Under the pieces are notes generated by a model that saw only the letters and a program-made list of their open reading frames with translations, was not told the origin of the DNA and did not search any database. From the NCBI GenBank assembly GCA_030550095.1, contig JAUQQA010000018.1, positions 1 through 42,595 of the forward strand: DNA of 42,595 nucleotides, written 5' to 3'. Both the position numbers and the translations under genes were made by a program. Origin of the DNA: Chloroflexota bacterium (GTDB lineage Bacteria; Chloroflexota; Anaerolineae; J036; Brachytrichaceae). Numbering within the stretch: the first letter of the stretch is position 1; each line of letters opens with the position of its first letter. Shown here piece after piece: positions 18,697 through 27,185 of this stretch.

Positions 18697-18915
18697 TCAC
18701 TCTGAAGAAAGTTTCAACTCAACCCACTCAGCTTGGATCTGCTCCAAGCACTCCACTGTCGCTGCATGGGGATCGTCGCTGAACCCTTCTAGCGCCACCA
18801 CCCAATTGCGCAACACGGCGTGAGCCACCTGCGTCGGGTCAGCGATCTCTGGATGATGCGCGTTCAGCAGCAGCGCGATCGGATATGCGTCGTCCCAGTA
18901 CAGCGGATCTGCCAT
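18697..18915 (-). CDS. iscX: IscX-like Fe-S assembly protein
   Basis: 72 residues, the family size. The sequence follows IscX/YfhJ end to end: LYWDDAYPIALLLN, HHPEIADPTQV, LRNWVVALEGFSDDPHAAT and LEQIQAEWVEL, with the acidic clusters that bind iron and the cysteine desulfurase IscS. In E. coli it tunes Fe-S cluster assembly. Here it opens an operon of three complex I subunits, of which nuoB and nuoI hold three 4Fe-4S clusters. A perfect TATAAT overlaps an upstream in-frame ATG (18930), so the ATG at 18915 is the start. Confidence 0.82.
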   Translation of the reverse strand: MADPLYWDDAYPIALLLNAHHPEIADPTQVAHAVLRNWVVALEGFSDDPHAATVECLEQIQAEWVELKLSSE

Positions 18916-18928
18916 TGGAACGCTCGGC

Positions 18929-18934
18929 ATTATA
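18929..18934 (-). promoter_or_regulatory. -10 box (TATAAT) of the iscX-nuo operon
   Basis: A consensus TATAAT on the minus strand, 13 bases before the iscX ATG. It contains part of an alternative upstream ATG (18928-18930), which rules that start out if the box is used. The -35 region is weak. The 84-bp intergenic gap holds this and the divergent box for the transglycosylase gene. Confidence 0.6.
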
Positions 18935-18987
18935 CCCAGCGGGTTTGCTGCATGAGAGGCGCGCGAAGCAATGCGCAGCGTTGCAGC

Positions 18988-18993
18988 TACACT
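18988..18993 (+). promoter_or_regulatory. -10 box (TACACT) of the lytic transglycosylase gene
   Basis: TACACT ends 6 bases before the ATG at 19000, the spacing for transcription starting at the A of ATG. No Shine-Dalgarno sequence is present. Confidence 0.5.
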
Positions 18994-18999
18994 TGGCGC

Positions 19000-21396
19000 A
19001 TGGTTCCACACCGGCGTTGGTGGGCGCTGCTCTGTGCAGCCATGATGCTGGGCGCGTGCACGGCGCCGACGCTTGATCACACGCCAACCCCTTCGCCCAC
19101 CGCCGTGCCGCCGACGCCTACTGCAACGCCTGCCCCTACGCCAACGCCTTCGCCTGAGGTGCTGCGCCAGCGCGCCCACGAGGCGGCGTTCATTGGCGAT
19201 TACGCGACGGCAATCGCAAACATGCGCCAGGCGCTTGACCTGACTCCCTCTGCGGAAACGCGCGCCGCCATGCAACTGACGTTGGCACAATGGCACTTGC
19301 GCGCGGGAGACGCGAACGCTGCGCAGATGCTCCTTGCCGAAGCGGAGGCTTGGCCTGTAACGCTGCGCGCAGATGCGCTCGTGCTGCGGGGGCGTGCGTT
19401 AAGCACGCTGGGCGAATCTGCAGCAGCAACGCAAGCTTACTCAGAAGCGCTCACGCTCGCGCCAACCATCGCCCCTTGGCTGAACCTATGGATCGGCGAG
19501 GCGTTGCTGAGCGCAGGACAACCCGCCGAGGCGACGCTTTTCCTGCAACGCGCTGCGGATGCTGCGCCAACCCTTGCTGAAGAGTTCGCGCGGCGTGAAA
19601 AGCTGGCGCTTGCCTTTCAGCTCAGCGGCAATTTTGCCGCCGCGGCAGCCGAGTATGAGCGCATTCTGGCGCGCGCGCAGGTGCCTGCTTATCGCGCGCG
19701 CATTCATTGGGAGCTGGCGCAGGTGTTGCGGCTGATGGGGCGCGCGGAGGAGGCCTTTGCGCACATGCGCGTGCTCGTCGAGCAACACGCAACCACCCCC
19801 CAAGCGTTGGCAGCGCTGCAAGCGCTGCTCGATGCTGGGCAAAGCGTGGATGCGTTGCAGCGCGGCATCGTGGCGTATCACAACGGCTTATACGTCCCCG
19901 CGCGAGATGCGTTCCGCCGCGCCATCGCGCTTTACCCCGAGCGCGCCAACGCGATCCGTTACTGGGCAGCGCTGAACTACCTGCGCCTCGGCAGCCCTGC
20001 TGACGCGCTGCGCAATCTTGAGCAAACCATCCTCAGCAACCCACCACGACAGCGTGATCGGGCGATAGCGCTCGCGGAGCGCACCAAGGTCCTGCTCAGC
20101 TTGGGCGACCTGCGCGCGGCGCAAAGCAGCGCCCGCCAGCTTGGCGATGAGCTAACGCCAGATGCCGAGGTGTTGCGCGCCGCACTCGAGGCTGCGCGCG
20201 CGCTTGCCCTGCAATCCGCGCTCGAGGAGGCGATCCAGCTCTACGCTCGGATCGGCGAAGTAGGCACAGGCGAGGAGGCGGCTGAGGCGCTCATGCGTGC
20301 AGCAGCGTGGGGCTACCGTCTCCAACGCCCTGATGCAGTGCAGCGGTTTGCGACGCTGCTGCTCACGCGCCACGCCGATCGCCCGCAATCCTTGCTCGCC
20401 CAGCTTTGGCTGGGCAAGACGCAACTTGCTGCTGGTCAATCGGCAAGCGCTACGCTCACGTTGCAATCGCTCATTGCGCGCGCGCCCGCTTCTTACGAAG
20501 CTGCACGTGCAGCGGAGCTGCTCAGCGATCCGACGCGCGCGCCGCTCTCATACCCATTTGTCACAGCGTTGCCTTCTGTGGACGAAGCTGCCGAACAAGC
20601 TGAGGCGGAGCGTTGGTTGCGCGAGTGGTTGGGCTTGCCAGAAGAAACCAACTTGCGCGCGTTGCGCGCCGATCTTGCCGCAGATGAACGCCTTGCGCGC
20701 GGGGAGCACTTGTGGCGGCTTGGGCTTTGGAGCGAGGCGCGCCTAGAGTTCGACGGGCTGCGCCAAGCATTCGCACAAGATGCGCTTGCGCTGTATCAGC
20801 TCGCGCTTTACTTTCGCGATCTGGGCGCCTATCGCGCCTCGATCCTCGCTGCCGATGCACTGATGCGGCGCTCGCCTGCGTCGCACCCGCTGGCGCTGCC
20901 GCGTTTCATCACGCGCTTGCTCTACCCCGTTTACTACGCCGAGCTGGTGATGCGCGAAGCCAACGCGCGCGCGCTCGACCCACTGCTGATCTTCGCGCTC
21001 ATCCGCCAAGAGAGCCTATTCGAGCCGTTTGCGCTCTCCTCGGCTGCAGCCAGCGGCTTGATGCAGGTGATCCCCTCAACGGGGCGCGAGATCCATGCGG
21101 AGCTAAACTGGCCCCCAAACTACACCACAGCGGATCTCCAAAAGCCCTACGTCAGCGTGCGCTTCGGCACGTATTACCTCGCCAAGCAACGCAGCTTCTT
21201 CGGCGGCGATCTCTACGCTGCGCTTGCGGCTTATAACGGCGGCGCAGGCAACGCATTGCGTTGGCGCGCAGGCAGCGCAGGCGATCCAGACCTGTTCTAC
21301 TTGAATATCACTTTCGACGAGACGCGCCTTTACATCCGCACGGTGAGCGCCAACTACGCGATCTATCACGCGCTTTACGGCAACGCTGCATCGTAG
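19000..21396 (+). CDS. Lipoprotein lytic transglycosylase with TPR superhelix (Slt70-like)
   Basis: 798 residues. A basic start and hydrophobic stretch end in the lipobox LGAC (Cys20), followed by a Pro/Thr-rich linker, so it is a lipid-anchored extracytoplasmic protein. Residues ~50-600 are alanine-rich TPR-like helical repeats. The C-terminal SLT domain has ALIRQESLFEP with catalytic Glu671, then ASGLMQVIP and ALAAYNGGAGN. It cleaves peptidoglycan glycan strands, releasing anhydromuropeptides. Total length exceeds E. coli Slt70 through the added repeats. The start is set by the signal peptide and the -10 box; longer in-frame sequence upstream runs antisense through iscX. Confidence 0.9.
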   Translation: MVPHRRWWALLCAAMMLGACTAPTLDHTPTPSPTAVPPTPTATPAPTPTPSPEVLRQRAHEAAFIGDYATAIANMRQALDLTPSAETRAAMQLTLAQWHLRAGDANAAQMLLAEAEAWPVTLRADALVLRGRALSTLGESAAATQAYSEALTLAPTIAPWLNLWIGEALLSAGQPAEATLFLQRAADAAPTLAEEFARREKLALAFQLSGNFAAAAAEYERILARAQVPAYRARIHWELAQVLRLMGRAEEAFAHMRVLVEQHATTPQALAALQALLDAGQSVDALQRGIVAYHNGLYVPARDAFRRAIALYPERANAIRYWAALNYLRLGSPADALRNLEQTILSNPPRQRDRAIALAERTKVLLSLGDLRAAQSSARQLGDELTPDAEVLRAALEAARALALQSALEEAIQLYARIGEVGTGEEAAEALMRAAAWGYRLQRPDAVQRFATLLLTRHADRPQSLLAQLWLGKTQLAAGQSASATLTLQSLIARAPASYEAARAAELLSDPTRAPLSYPFVTALPSVDEAAEQAEAERWLREWLGLPEETNLRALRADLAADERLARGEHLWRLGLWSEARLEFDGLRQAFAQDALALYQLALYFRDLGAYRASILAADALMRRSPASHPLALPRFITRLLYPVYYAELVMREANARALDPLLIFALIRQESLFEPFALSSAAASGLMQVIPSTGREIHAELNWPPNYTTADLQKPYVSVRFGTYYLAKQRSFFGGDLYAALAAYNGGAGNALRWRAGSAGDPDLFYLNITFDETRLYIRTVSANYAIYHALYGNAAS

Positions 21397-21401
21397 CGAG
21401 G

Positions 21402-21917
21402 TCAGCGCGTTTGCAATTGGCGCTGCGCAAGCAAGCCACCGATCACGCCGAGCACCCAGCCGAAGAGCAGGGCAAAGAGCAGGTATCCGAAAAGGAAGGC
21501 GATGTCTTGACCGCGGAAGTAGTCCACGCCGATGGTGATGTTCCACTGCTGCGCCTGCGCGATCTCTTGGGGCGAGAGTTGCGCCATGCGCAGCGCCACT
21601 GTTTCTTCGTTGGTGTTCGCCCAGCGCACGAGGTTGTGCACCATGAACGGCAGCGCGTAGCCCAGCGCGGCGTAAGTGCCGCCGATGGCGCCAGCGCTGC
21701 GTGCGCTGCCAGCATGGAGCGGGAGCGCCGCTCGCCCCGCCGCGATGCCGCCCGAGAGCGCCACCGCCGCCGCGATCACGCAGTGCATTGCCAAAAACGA
21801 CTCCGCCATGAGCAGCACCAGCACCCCGATGCCGAGGCTGATCGCCGCGACAAACAATCCGCGTAGGCGTGCGGCGCGCCGCGCGGCGCGTTCACTGGGT
21901 GAGGGTTGTGACTTCAT
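21402..21917 (-). CDS. Small membrane protein, last gene of the MoxR-VWA cluster
   Basis: 171 residues, not recognised as a named family. After a basic, Ser/Pro-containing start it has about four membrane helices: residues ~20-40, 43-60, 75-95, and a last pair near the C-terminus around GYLLFALLFGWVLGVIGG. A ~40-residue polar loop with MAQLSPQEIAQAQQ lies between helices three and four. Its ATG overlaps the stop codon of the preceding gene (ATGA at 21914-21917), so the two small membrane proteins are translationally coupled and may work as a pair. It converges on the transglycosylase gene with 5 bp between stops. Confidence 0.7.
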   Translation of the reverse strand: MKSQPSPSERAARRAARLRGLFVAAISLGIGVLVLLMAESFLAMHCVIAAAVALSGGIAAGRAALPLHAGSARSAGAIGGTYAALGYALPFMVHNLVRWANTNEETVALRMAQLSPQEIAQAQQWNITIGVDYFRGQDIAFLFGYLLFALLFGWVLGVIGGLLAQRQLQTR

Positions 21918-22453
21918 CGTCTGCGCAAAGGAGTTTTCTGGTTTGCAGGCAGAGCAGCAAGCCCACCGAGCGCGCCCGTGAGCAACCCGAACACGGGGAG
22001 CGCCACGCCACAACACGCCAGCGAGAGCCACAGCGAAAGCTGCACCAAAGCGCGCAGGTCAACACCCGCTGCCTGAAGCTGCGAGCGTTGCACCTCGGAG
22101 AGCTGCGCCTGCAACATCTCCAGCAGCGCCTGTTGCTCGGTCGGGTCGAACGCCGTCAGGGCTGCGGCTGCCACGAACGCTAACGCCATCATCACGCCCG
22201 ACACCAAGCCGCCCAGCGCGCCCGTGCCCAACGCCGTGTTGCGCTGGCGGGCGAGGCTTTGACGCGCGGCGTAATAGCCCACCACCGCTGGTCCGAGCGC
22301 CATGATCGTCAGCCCCAGCAACTGCATTTCTGCCGAGCTGGCGGCTTGCTGCGCGAGCGTCGCCAACCCCAAAACGATGCCGCCGATCAGCCCAACGCGC
22401 AGCGCGGGGCGTAAGTTCATTGGTCGCGCCGACGTAGAGGGCTGGTTCATCAT
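21914..22453 (-). CDS. Small membrane protein of the MoxR-VWA cluster
   Basis: 179 residues, no family recognised. It has about four glycine/alanine-rich membrane segments (~19-38, 43-61, 75-100, 138-168). The loop before the last segment is polar, with LLEMLQAQLSEVQRSQLQA, and resembles the loop of its downstream neighbour, so the two may be distant paralogues. It starts 3 bases after the VWA gene stop and overlaps the next gene by 4 bases. The tight linkage suggests it is the membrane partner of the ATPase-VWA pair, but that is inference. Confidence 0.7.
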   Translation of the reverse strand: MMNQPSTSARPMNLRPALRVGLIGGIVLGLATLAQQAASSAEMQLLGLTIMALGPAVVGYYAARQSLARQRNTALGTGALGGLVSGVMMALAFVAAAALTAFDPTEQQALLEMLQAQLSEVQRSQLQAAGVDLRALVQLSLWLSLACCGVALPVFGLLTGALGGLAALPANQKTPLRRR

Positions 22454-22456
22454 GGC

Positions 22457-23842
22457 TCAGCGATACTGGAACAAGTGGTCAATGGCATCCGCAAGCTGTT
22501 TGAGCGTTGCCACCTGATGCACGGCGTCGCAGAACGGCGCGTACGCGAGCATGTCGCTATCGCCGCTGCCCCACTGATGAGGCGGCTCGGGGTTAAACCA
22601 CAGCACGCGCCGCGCCCGCATGCGCAGCGCTTGCATGAGGTCGAGGCGCGGATCGTTGAAGTTGTTGCGCGCATCACCGACGAAGATCAATGTGGTGCGG
22701 TGATCCACAGCGTCGAGGTAGTGCTTGCAGAACGTCTCAAGGCTGTTGCCGAGGTCGGTGTTGTAATGCCCAGGTGGGAGCGCATGCAAAACGTGCTGCA
22801 CCGCTTCGTGTGGGCGATGCTCAGCGAAGATCATGCTCACTTCATGCATGTCGCTGATGAACGCAAAGGAACGCGCCTTGCTCACCTGATCCTGCATTTC
22901 GTACATCATGCGCAGCATGAATTCGGCGACGGGGCGCATGGAGGTGCTGACGTCCACGATCATGGTGATCTTGGGTTTCAGGTGTCGGCGCTTCAGCTTT
23001 AGCTCAAGCGGCACACCCATGTAGCGCAGGTTGTGGCGGATCGTGCCCTTGGCATCGAAGTGTCCGCGCTTGCCGCGGCGCAGGCGCAACGCTGCGCGTG
23101 AGCGCAACCGCGCCACTAAGCGCCGCACGTGATTGCGTAGCTCATCAGCTTCTGCCTCGCTCAGCGAGGAGAGCGGGCGGTTCATCAGATCGTCGATCCG
23201 TTGGCGGCGTTGTGGCTGCTGCGTCTGGTTGAGCAGCGACTGACCCACAAAGCGGGAGATTTGCTCGCGCAGCGATTCCGCATTCCCCAACACTGTCTCG
23301 CGCACCTGTTGGCGCCCTTCGGCGTTCATCCCTTCTTCCTTGAGGTGTTTCATCAGCGCCTCGAGCGCTTCCTGAACCTGTTCTGGCGTGAGCCCCATTT
23401 GGCGCAACATGCGCTCGAGCAGCCATTGCTGTGCGTGAGGATTGCCGCGCAGCCCGCGGTCCAGCCCGGCGCGTTGGGCTGCGCGCTCAAGCTGCTCGCG
23501 TGTAGGGCGCTCACCCAGCGCCAACATGCGCATCAGCTCGCGCAGATGTTGGCGCAACTGCTCGATCGCGCGCTCAAGTTGTGCTTGTTGCTCCTTCGTC
23601 AAGCCTTGGGGCGGCTGGAGCGGCGGTCCCTCGTGACCGAAATAAAGCGGGAAGTAGCGCTCGAAGATGGGCACATCTGCTGGCTCTTTGACCAAGGTGG
23701 CTTTCAGCGCGGTCTTGAAGCGCTCGCGATCCATCACGCCGATCGCGCATACAGCACGCAGTGCATCAGCGCTCTCGGCGAGCGAAATGCGCACGCCGGC
23801 GCTGCGCAACGCGCTCACGAACTCGATAATGCGCTCGTCCAT
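22457..23842 (-). CDS. VWA-domain protein (CoxE-like)
   Basis: 461 residues. The N-terminal ~60 residues (FVSALRSAGVRISLAESADA, then FKTALKATLV) are typical of CoxE-like partners of MoxR ATPases. A long Gln/Arg/Glu-rich helical middle follows, and from ~290 a von Willebrand factor A domain. The MIDAS metal site is complete: Asp297/Ser299/Ser301 in IVDVSTSM, the threonine in NTDLGNS and the aspartate in FVGDARNN. Such proteins act with MoxR AAA+ ATPases to insert metals or remodel target enzymes. It lies 28 bases behind the ATPase gene. Confidence 0.88.
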   Translation of the reverse strand: MDERIIEFVSALRSAGVRISLAESADALRAVCAIGVMDRERFKTALKATLVKEPADVPIFERYFPLYFGHEGPPLQPPQGLTKEQQAQLERAIEQLRQHLRELMRMLALGERPTREQLERAAQRAGLDRGLRGNPHAQQWLLERMLRQMGLTPEQVQEALEALMKHLKEEGMNAEGRQQVRETVLGNAESLREQISRFVGQSLLNQTQQPQRRQRIDDLMNRPLSSLSEAEADELRNHVRRLVARLRSRAALRLRRGKRGHFDAKGTIRHNLRYMGVPLELKLKRRHLKPKITMIVDVSTSMRPVAEFMLRMMYEMQDQVSKARSFAFISDMHEVSMIFAEHRPHEAVQHVLHALPPGHYNTDLGNSLETFCKHYLDAVDHRTTLIFVGDARNNFNDPRLDLMQALRMRARRVLWFNPEPPHQWGSGDSDMLAYAPFCDAVHQVATLKQLADAIDHLFQYR

Positions 23843-23870
23843 CCGTTCACCCTCCGAGTGATCCTGCGCA

Positions 23871-24800
23871 TCAGCGCACGCCGATCTCGGGACCGCGCCG
23901 TCCGCCCATGAGGGCGCGCCGCGCGCGCAAAATGTCGCTTTCGTGCTTTAGGATGACGGTGAGGGTGTCGTTGAGCGTCTTTTCGTCAAGGTGTTTTGCG
24001 TTGATCGCCACCAGTGCTTTTGCCCAATCCACGGTCTCGGCGACGCTCGGCGCTTTCTTCAAGTCTATCTCACGCAGCTTTTGCACGATCTCCACGCACT
24101 GCCGCGCTACTTGCGGCGCAAGCTCAGGCACGCGCATCCGCACGATGCGCAGCTCGCTCTCAAAGGACGGGTAATCAACGAAGAGGTAAAGCGCACGGCG
24201 CTTGAGCGCCTCGCTCAGCTCGCGCGTGTTGTTGCTGGTGAGCACCACCATCGGCTGATGCACTGCCTTGATAGTGCCCAGCTCAGGCACGCTCACCTGG
24301 AAGTCGCTGAGGATTTCGAGCAAGAAGGCTTCAAACTCCGCGTCAGCGCGGTCGATCTCATCAATGAGCAGCACCACGGGGTGCTCGCTCATAATCGCGC
24401 GCAGCAACGGGCGCGGCAGCAGAAAGCGGCGCGAGAAGAAGACGTTCTCTTCTTTGGCAAGCGCGTCTGCGGCTTCGCTCAGCGTGCGTGCCTCGCCCAT
24501 GATCTGGTTGAGCTTGTCGCGCAGCAGCTGGGTGTAGAGCATTTGTTTGGAGTACTCCCACTCATACAAAGCCTTTGACTCATCCAACCCCTCGTAGCAC
24601 TGCAAGCGGATCAACTCGCGCCCTGTTGCTGCTGCCCACGCTTTTGCCAGTTCGGTTTTGCCCACACCAGCCGGACCCTCGGCGAGGATTGGCTTGCCAA
24701 GGCGCTCTGCGAGAAACACCACCGTGGCGATCTCGTCTGAGGCGATGTACTGCTGCGCCAACAACCCTTGCACAACGTCTGCAACAGAATTGAACACCAT
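23871..24800 (-). CDS. MoxR-type AAA+ ATPase (CoxD-like)
   Basis: 309 residues. Walker A is EGPAGVGKTE (~41-50), followed by the subgroup signature RLQCYEGLDESKALYEW. Walker B is LLIDEIDRADAEFEAFLLEI, then sensor 1 in VVLTSNNTRELSEALKRR. The YEGLD/ALYEW block is that of the CoxD branch, first known from CO-dehydrogenase maturation. No CO-dehydrogenase genes are in the window, so the client is unknown. An in-frame GTG at 24815 is possible, but it abuts the TATCCT box, so the ATG at 24800, 6 bases from that box, is preferred. Confidence 0.9.
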   Translation of the reverse strand: MVFNSVADVVQGLLAQQYIASDEIATVVFLAERLGKPILAEGPAGVGKTELAKAWAAATGRELIRLQCYEGLDESKALYEWEYSKQMLYTQLLRDKLNQIMGEARTLSEAADALAKEENVFFSRRFLLPRPLLRAIMSEHPVVLLIDEIDRADAEFEAFLLEILSDFQVSVPELGTIKAVHQPMVVLTSNNTRELSEALKRRALYLFVDYPSFESELRIVRMRVPELAPQVARQCVEIVQKLREIDLKKAPSVAETVDWAKALVAINAKHLDEKTLNDTLTVILKHESDILRARRALMGGRRGPEIGVR

Positions 24801-24806
24801 AGGCAA

Positions 24807-24812
24807 AGGATA
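24807..24812 (-). promoter_or_regulatory. -10 box (TATCCT) of the MoxR-VWA operon
   Basis: Minus-strand TATCCT ends exactly 6 bases before the ATG at 24800, leaving no room for a Shine-Dalgarno site; a leaderless mRNA is the simplest reading. Confidence 0.5.
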
Positions 24813-24874
24813 CACCCAGAAGATAAGCGTCTGAGAACGTCAGCCGTGGTGCAGGGTTAGGCCCTTTGCTGGTC

Positions 24875-25534
24875 TCATTCAGGTGCTTCGCCGTTCAGCA
24901 TCGCCAGCGCATCAAGCACCTCTTGGCGTGAGAGGCCGCCGAGCATCAGCTCGTGATCGCGCAACGCAAGCAGCCGCTGGTAAAACGCGCGCGCCTCCTG
25001 GCGCCAGGCCTTGGGGTCTTGCGCAAGCAGTGACCAAAGCGCGTCCTCGGCTGCGGCGTAGCGGCCCATGCGCTCGTAGTAGGCGAAAGCGCGCGCTTGG
25101 GTATGCGGCGCTAGCTCGGTGAAGCGTTCGAGCTTGTCGAGCAGCGCATCAATGCGCTCGGTGTAGTCCTTGGACGTACCGAACGGCTGCTGGAGCAACG
25201 CATCGAGCAGCACGTGGGCTGCCTTCTCGTAGTTCTGGATCGCAAGGTGCTCCTCGCCGACCAGCGCGTGCCAGTCGCCGTCGGCGTCGAGCAGATCGGC
25301 GAGCACCAGCACGCGGTCGAGGTCGCCGACGCGACCCATGCTGACGAAGAGCAGCAGCGCGTCGTCCGAGGCTTGGCGCGCGAACTCGGGCGTGATGCCG
25401 AGCGCTTCGCGGAACGCAGCGTCAATTTGGGCGCGCGCCTCTTCACGGCGGTTTTCGGTGAGCAGTTGCTTCAGCGCAAGCAGGAACGCGCCGAACTGCT
25501 CGATCATGCGCTTGATGTAATCGCGGGAGTACAT
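24875..25534 (-). CDS. Helical TPR-like protein, probable DUF6483
   Basis: 219 residues, almost entirely alpha-helical, beginning MYSRDYIKRMIEQFGAFLLA. This N-terminus and the helical repeats after it fit the DUF6483 family, whose function is unknown; I recall the family rather than having searched it. There is no signal peptide or membrane segment, so it is cytosolic. It starts 6 bases after the amidohydrolase stop and probably shares its mRNA. Confidence 0.65.
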   Translation of the reverse strand: MYSRDYIKRMIEQFGAFLLALKQLLTENRREEARAQIDAAFREALGITPEFARQASDDALLLFVSMGRVGDLDRVLVLADLLDADGDWHALVGEEHLAIQNYEKAAHVLLDALLQQPFGTSKDYTERIDALLDKLERFTELAPHTQARAFAYYERMGRYAAAEDALWSLLAQDPKAWRQEARAFYQRLLALRDHELMLGGLSRQEVLDALAMLNGEAPE

Positions 25535-25540
25535 CGTGCC

Positions 25541-27106
25541 TTAGCCTTGCATCACGCGCGCCATCACGTCCCACCAGAAGCGCCAGCAGCGCGCGATGTC
25601 GTCTTGCGTTTTTGGATCGAGCGGTTGGCGGAAAGGCAAGCGCTGCACGCGCTCGTTGAACTCCGCCACCAAATCCGCGACGTCGAGCGTGAGCAATTGG
25701 CGATCGCGGACCACGACGCGCCCGTTGACGATCACATGACGCACCGATTGTCCCGTCTCACAATGCACCAGCATCCCGTAGGCGTCGTTGTAAGGCGCGA
25801 GCACGGGCGTGTTCAAGTCCAGCAGCACCACGTCAGCCAGCCAGCCCTCGCGCAGCGCGCCGAGCTGCCCGCGCAGCAACAACGCCGCCGCGCCGCCGAG
25901 CGTCGCCATCTCGAACGCCTCGCGCGCGGTGATCCACGTCTTCGGATCGTGGTCGCCCACGTTGTGGATCAACGCCGCGAGTTTGATCGCGTCGAAGAGG
26001 TTTTGGTTGTCGCTGCTGCACGCGCCATCCACGCCGAGCGCCACCGTGATGCGGCGATCCAACATGGCGCGCAGCGGCATGAGGCCGCTGCCGAGCTTGA
26101 GGTTTGCCGCGGGGTTGTGCACGGGCACGGCGCCATGCTCTGCGAGCAAGTCAAGATCAGCGGGATCGCGCACCCAGACGCTGTGAGGCAACGACAGCTC
26201 TGGCGCGAGCACCCCGATCTCTGCGAGCCACGGCACGAGGCGTTTGCCCCGCACTTGGCGGATGCAGTAATCTTGCACGCGCGTCTCGACACAGTGCATG
26301 TGCACGCCTGCGCCATACTTGCGCGCGAGCGCTAGCGAAGCTTGCAGACATTCTTCCGTCACAAGTTGACCTGCCGCTGGGCCGAGGAACGTTTGCAGGC
26401 GACCCTCCTCGCTGCCGTGCCAATCGCGCATCCAGGCGTCGAACATCGCCAGGTTCTCGTGCAGCACTGCGCGGCGGTAGTCGTCGCGGTCGGGGCGATA
26501 GCCGCCGTGTGATTGTCCGTACACGCTGCCGCGCAGGTCATGCCCGAGCGCATCGGCAACGTCGAGCACATAGTCGTGGTCGTCGAACATGGGGGCGACC
26601 GCAGCGCGGATACCTGCATCGCGGTAAGCCTGCATGGTGGCGTCGAGGTATTCGCGTTGCCAAGGCCCGCCGTGCCAAAGATGATCGAGCGACGCCGTGA
26701 CGCCGCTGAGCAGCATCTCGATTGCGCTCATCGCTGCGCAAAGGTAGTGGTCGCGCGCGGTGTATTCGCCGCAGGTGCCGTAGAGCCAGACCAGCCACGG
26801 CTCCAGCGGCATGCGTTCGGTGGCGCCGCGCATGTAGTTCTCGGGTGAGTGTGTGTGCGCGCTGACCAAGCCGGGGATGGCGAACAAGCCACGCCCGTTG
26901 ATCACTTCGATGTTGCCGCGCACACCGCTCTGGAGCAACGCGCCGAGGTTCAACGCGTGCGCGGGCGCAATGCGCCGAATGCGGTTGCCCGCGATCCAGA
27001 TCGTGCGGTCGGTGGCGATGCCACGCGGCGCGTCGGCGTCGAGGAGATCAACGTGTTCGATCAGCAGGTGGGCGGGTTGATGCTGTTTCTCCATGGCGTT
27101 TGGCAT
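25541..27106 (-). CDS. Amidohydrolase of the TrzA/AtzA/SsnA deaminase group
   Basis: 521 residues. The metal ligands of the amidohydrolase superfamily follow in order: HTHSPENYMRG, MHCVET, LPHSVWV and LGVDGACSSDN. The GLVSAHTH and NPAANLKLGSG motifs place it with cytosolic deaminases/dechlorinases of heterocycles (guanine, SAH/MTA, atrazine-type). The exact substrate cannot be read from sequence. The start is the ATG at 27106, which has GGAG 7 bases upstream; the longer frame runs antisense through rpsP. It is divergent from rpsP with a 79-bp gap and followed by the DUF6483-like gene. Confidence 0.85.
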   Translation of the reverse strand: MPNAMEKQHQPAHLLIEHVDLLDADAPRGIATDRTIWIAGNRIRRIAPAHALNLGALLQSGVRGNIEVINGRGLFAIPGLVSAHTHSPENYMRGATERMPLEPWLVWLYGTCGEYTARDHYLCAAMSAIEMLLSGVTASLDHLWHGGPWQREYLDATMQAYRDAGIRAAVAPMFDDHDYVLDVADALGHDLRGSVYGQSHGGYRPDRDDYRRAVLHENLAMFDAWMRDWHGSEEGRLQTFLGPAAGQLVTEECLQASLALARKYGAGVHMHCVETRVQDYCIRQVRGKRLVPWLAEIGVLAPELSLPHSVWVRDPADLDLLAEHGAVPVHNPAANLKLGSGLMPLRAMLDRRITVALGVDGACSSDNQNLFDAIKLAALIHNVGDHDPKTWITAREAFEMATLGGAAALLLRGQLGALREGWLADVVLLDLNTPVLAPYNDAYGMLVHCETGQSVRHVIVNGRVVVRDRQLLTLDVADLVAEFNERVQRLPFRQPLDPKTQDDIARCWRFWWDVMARVMQG

Positions 27107-27185
27107 GCAGTTGCTCCATGCTACACCAGCGCTGAACGTTAAGCTACAATACAACCCCTTTCGAGCAACAGGAGAACACAGCGCT

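Noticed and set aside
21914-22453. Possible transporter function for the small membrane proteins
   Set aside because: Helix count and length fit many families, but no transport motif is present, so no function is assigned.
24856-24862. Isolated GTTAGGC, a possible attC core, between the MoxR and DUF6483 genes
   Set aside because: No partner RYYYAAC within 150 bp and no pairing arms; a 7-mer of this kind is expected by chance.
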